From the NCBI GenBank assembly GCA_948664205.1, contig CAPNDH010000029.1:1-16867 (forward strand): a DNA stretch of 16,867 bases. The letters are read 5' to 3'. Positions 14,516-16,867 of the stretch are shown here, in pieces (the first letter of the stretch is position 1; every line of letters begins with the position of its first letter). The notes beneath the pieces were generated by a model. That model did no database searches. It saw nothing but the letters and a program-made list of their open reading frames with translations, and was not told where the DNA came from. The position numbers were made by a program, and so were the translations under genes. Origin of the DNA: an uncultured Clostridia bacterium. GTDB lineage: Bacteria; Bacillota; Clostridia; TANB77; CAG-508.

Positions 14516-15537
14516 TATTTATTTTCTTCCTTTTTATTTGCTTTTTTTCTTATTACTAATACTATTATTATAGCTACTATAATTACTGCAAATATTATAA
14601 TTATTGTTGTTAAACTATCAAATGTTACTGGTAATTTTGATGTTTCTTTTATTGTTATTGTTTCTTTTTCATATAGTGGATTGTATTTTGCTTCACAAGT
14701 CATAAATTGAGCATCTATTACACTTCCGTCTTCATTTTTTATGAATACTATGTATTGTTGATTATCATATTCTTTTTCGTCTTCGGCTTTATCGAAGTTT
14801 GGTTGCATTATTTCCATGTTTTCTACTGGTAACCATGCGCTATCCTTTGCTTCTGGTTCTAATGCTTTATATAATGTATAGAATTTGTTCATTAATTCTA
14901 ATTTTTCCATAAAGCTTGGTTCTTTTTCTACTTCATTATTTGCTATCGCATTTATTTGTTTTGCAAGTTCCATTAATTCTTTATATTCGTTTGTTCCTTC
15001 TTTTGGAAGAACTTGTATCATATATGAATATTTTGGTGAACTTTCATCTGTTATAACTATTTTACCTGTTGTTACTTCTGTTTTTACTCCATCTATTGTT
15101 TTAGTTGTTGTTTCAGTTTTTGTTGTATCTACTTTTATTCTTTTTGTTATGCTTTCTACTTCTTTTTTGTCTAAAGCACTTTTTAAGTCTATAGTTTCTT
15201 TTGTAACTTTGTTAGTTTCTAAGTCTTTTACATACATATATGTAGTTCCTTCTGCATTTACATTTGCTTTTGTTGTTTCGTTTATGTATGCTACATATCT
15301 GTCTGAAGAATTATCTTTACGAACTGCAAAAGATTCTATGTTGCTTAAATCTCCTTCATTTTCTAGTTCTGTTTTGCTAAACGCAAATGATACATTATTA
15401 CCGTTTATTGCATCACTGTAAATAATGTATTCCTCTCCTTGTTTTACTATTATTTCTGTAGCTGCATTTGCTACGCATGGTACTACTAGTAATAGTAAAA
15501 TACTTAATATTAAAATTTTTAAAGATGTTTTTTTCAT
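14515..15537 (-). CDS. Exported wall-type protein with LPVTF tail
   Basis: The 340-aa protein has a clear signal peptide (1-25, cleavage after VANA). Its body of about 270 residues is Lys/Glu/Thr-rich with no recognised domain; a Thr/Lys-rich part is at 130-165 and a helical part at 183-230. At the C-terminus, Leu302-Pro-Val-Thr-Phe306 is followed by Asp-Ser, a 20-residue hydrophobic stretch (309-329) and a basic tail RKKANKKEENK. This is the layout of a sortase sorting signal, except that the usual Gly after Thr is Phe. It is the first gene of the operon with a GAGGGGG ribosome site. The sortase starts within its stop codon. It could be a sortase substrate or a simple membrane protein. Confidence 0.82.
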   Translation of the reverse strand: MKKTSLKILILSILLLLVVPCVANAATEIIVKQGEEYIIYSDAINGNNVSFAFSKTELENEGDLSNIESFAVRKDNSSDRYVAYINETTKANVNAEGTTYMYVKDLETNKVTKETIDLKSALDKKEVESITKRIKVDTTKTETTTKTIDGVKTEVTTGKIVITDESSPKYSYMIQVLPKEGTNEYKELMELAKQINAIANNEVEKEPSFMEKLELMNKFYTLYKALEPEAKDSAWLPVENMEIMQPNFDKAEDEKEYDNQQYIVFIKNEDGSVIDAQFMTCEAKYNPLYEKETITIKETSKLPVTFDSLTTIIIIFAVIIVAIIIVLVIRKKANKKEENK

Positions 15538-15570
15538 TTTTTCCCCCTCTTTCGATATTTCACTTCTTTT

Positions 15571-15599
15571 ATTGTAACATTATTTTCCAGAAATGTAAA
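15571..15599 (-). promoter_or_regulatory. Promoter of the surface operon
   Basis: On the minus strand, TTTACA (15599-15594), exactly 17 bases and TACAAT (15576-15571) form a good sigma-A promoter, with transcription starting near 15564, about 27 bases before the start codon. Confidence 0.65.
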
Positions 15600-15665
15600 T
15601 ATTTTTACATAAATTTTCATAATTTTTTGTATTTTTCTTTTGAAAGTTATGTTTCCGTGACATTT

Positions 15666-15672
15666 TTCGACA
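15666..15672 (-). promoter_or_regulatory. Possible Spo0A box
   Basis: Minus-strand TGTCGAA within ATTGTCGAAAAATG matches the known 0A-box TGNCGAA and its wider AT-rich context. It lies about 67 bases upstream of the -35 box of the surface operon. One 7-base match in AT-rich DNA is weak evidence. Confidence 0.3.
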
Positions 15673-15676
15673 ATTG

Positions 15677-15912
15677 TTCTTTAATATTTGTAACTTTTTA
15701 TGTTTACTGCTTAAAAGATGTTTTTGTTTTACTTAATAGTAAATTTTAATGTTATTGTAGTAAAAATTATTTATAATATTGATTTAAATATTTTTCATTT
15801 TATATTTAATGGCAAAAAGTTACTATTATAATTATATTCTTTTTCGTTTTTATATATGCTTATATTGTTGAATAAGGGGTTATTATATAGTTTGATTTCT
15901 TCTATGCAATTA
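15677..15912. other. AT-rich spacer with nothing identified
   Basis: This lies between the surface operon and the terminator of the 83-aa gene. I see no open reading frame with a ribosome site, no repeat and no stable hairpin. The whole gene-free stretch is 15538-15954 and otherwise holds the promoter, possible 0A-box and terminator listed separately. Confidence 0.5.
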
Positions 15913-15938
15913 AAAAAGACGTATTTTTTACGTCTCTT
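15913..15938 (-). terminator. Terminator of the 83-aa protein gene
   Basis: AGACGTA pairs with TACGTCT around a T5 loop, extended outward by A-T pairs after one mismatch. On the minus strand the stem runs into six T residues. It lies 16 bases after the stop codon. Confidence 0.8.
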
Positions 15939-15954
15939 TGCTTATTATTCATAA

Positions 15955-16206
15955 TTATAATGTTATTTCTATATCTTGTAACCAAAAATCTTTTACTTTT
16001 TGCCATGTTATATCTTGATGCCAGAAATCGTGTACTTCTTTAAATACTTTTTGTTGATATGGTGTTAATTCTACTTTTATTTCTTGGAATAAAAAGTTTT
16101 TAACTTTTGTCCATCCATTAACTTTTGTAGGTAGTATTTCTGCTTTTCCTAATTCTACTCCTCCATCCATTGGCTCTGCTGTGTTTACTTTATATTCTTT
16201 AACCAT
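15955..16206 (-). CDS. Small protein with a triplicated aromatic motif
   Basis: I do not recognise the function of this 83-aa protein. The gene is well supported by a strong AAAGGAGG site and a promoter at 16246-16274. The first 30 residues are mixed (EPMDGGVELGKAEILP). From residue 34 on, a motif occurs three times: NFLFQEI (37-43), DFWHQDI (60-66) and DFWLQDI (73-79), twice preceded by KVK. The pattern is (N/D)F(L/W)-Q(E/D)I, with Trp-rich amphipathic helices or strands likely. No signal peptide is seen. It lies between spoVT and a terminator as a single-gene transcript. Confidence 0.75.
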   Translation of the reverse strand: MVKEYKVNTAEPMDGGVELGKAEILPTKVNGWTKVKNFLFQEIKVELTPYQQKVFKEVHDFWHQDITWQKVKDFWLQDIEITL

Positions 16207-16245
16207 TTTGTTTCCTCCTTTGTTATCGCTTTCATTATTAGTTTA

Positions 16246-16274
16246 TTTATACTACAATTGTTAATCGTTTTCAA
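16246..16274 (-). promoter_or_regulatory. Promoter of the 83-aa protein gene
   Basis: TTGAAA (16274-16269), 17 bases, TATAAA (16251-16246) on the minus strand. The start of transcription would be about 35 bases before the ATG. Confidence 0.65.
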
Positions 16275-16330
16275 TGGTTTTTAATTTTTGTAATGTAAAT
16301 ATAATATTGTTGTAATTAATTTGTAATTTT

Positions 16331-16867
16331 TTATACTTCCATTTGTGAGCCTAGGAAACTAGCTGCTGATTGTACTACTTTTTTCTCTACGTCACTCATT
16401 TTTGTTTTTTCATCTTTTGATAATAATATTACTGTTCCTATTGCGTCTCCGTCTGATATTATTGGATATACTACTTGTGAATTGTTTCTTTTTGCATCAG
16501 CATTTTTTGTTATTGGAAGTGCTATATTGTTGTTTTCTTTACTTTCGTATACTTCTTTATAATCCATTATTTTTTCTATATCTTTACTTATACTTTGCTC
16601 CAAATATTCTTTTTTAGATCCTCCTGAAACTGCTATTACTGTATCTTTATCTGTTATACATGCTATATGACCTGTTGTTTTTGCAAGTGTATCTGCATAT
16701 TCTGTTGCAAATTCTGACAGTTCTCCTATTGGTGAATATTTTTTCAATATTACTTGTCCTTCTCTATCTGTAAATATTTCTAGTGGATCTCCTTCTTTTA
16801 TTCTTAAGGTTCTTCTTATTTCTTTTGGAATTACTATTCTTCCTAAATCATCTATTCTTCTTACAAC
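16331..16867 (-). CDS. spoVT: Stage V sporulation protein T, N-terminus cut by window edge
   Basis: The 178 visible residues run in frame to the last base of the window. The first ones (VVRRIDDLGRIVIPKEIRR and onward to about residue 46) are the AbrB-type swapped-hairpin DNA-binding domain, nearly as in Bacillus SpoVT. The rest, beginning near KKYSPIGELSEFA, is the GAF-like regulatory domain. Bacillus SpoVT is 178 aa, so only about five residues and the start codon are missing. SpoVT tunes forespore (sigma-G) gene expression. A shorter start at the Met encoded at 16745-16747 would remove the DNA-binding domain and is not credible. Confidence 0.95.
   Translation of the reverse strand, partial: VVRRIDDLGRIVIPKEIRRTLRIKEGDPLEIFTDREGQVILKKYSPIGELSEFATEYADTLAKTTGHIACITDKDTVIAVSGGSKKEYLEQSISKDIEKIMDYKEVYESKENNNIALPITKNADAKRNNSQVVYPIISDGDAIGTVILLSKDEKTKMSDVEKKVVQSAASFLGSQMEV

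Noticed and set aside
16260..16274. CcpA cre-like sequence overlapping the -35 of the 83-aa gene
   Set aside because: TTGAAAACGATTAAC fits the first part of the cre consensus but lacks the conserved terminal CA, and such matches are expected by chance in AT-rich DNA.
1..16867. CRISPR array, tRNA, rRNA
   Set aside because: The only tandem repeats are heptamers and Cna-B coding repeats; no spacer-repeat pattern and no cloverleaf or rRNA sequence was seen.

Overview
This is an AT-rich window, about 16.9 kb, from a Gram-positive endospore-forming bacterium of the Clostridia type. The evidence is a SpoVT regulator at the right edge, strong AGGAGG-type ribosome binding sites, a sortase with surface proteins, and codon use dominated by A and T. 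The intergenic repeats and the Rpn-family remnant suggest an uncultured gut-type clostridium, but that is inference. Nearly all genes lie on the minus strand, so transcription runs from right to left.

Left part (about 90-6350): a glycolytic cluster read gap - pgk - Nudix-like gene - tpiA - 73-aa protein - gpmI. It has a good sigma-A promoter in front of gap (6319-6347) and a terminator hairpin after gpmI (91-109). These enzymes cover lower glycolysis from triose phosphate to 2-phosphoglycerate. No enolase or cggR gene is present. The spaces between genes are full of short repeats: three heptamer arrays of the TTCACTA type at the 3' ends of gpmI, pgk and gap, two heptamer arrays of the GAAGTYG type, and a 147-bp palindrome-ended element between gap and pgk.

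Middle part (6361-9930): a possible small structured RNA and a 99-aa protein on the plus strand face a two-gene minus-strand unit across a shared bidirectional terminator. The two genes encode a protein with a broken zincin-like motif and a TPR/coiled-coil protein. Upstream of that unit is a truncated C-terminal fragment of an Rpn/PD-(D/E)XK transposase-like gene.

Right part (10062-15600): a three-gene surface operon with its own promoter (15571-15599). It encodes an exported protein ending in an LPVTF sorting-signal-like tail, a sortase, and a 1257-aa protein with five Cna-B-like domains and a von Willebrand A domain but no C-terminal sorting motif. A small 83-aa protein with a triplicated aromatic motif and the 5'-truncated spoVT gene complete the window.

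Most of the gene content is ordinary. The least explained items are the surface operon with its atypical sorting signal, the pseudo-zincin/TPR pair, the degenerate Nudix protein embedded in a glycolytic operon, and the stop-codon-supplying heptamer arrays.
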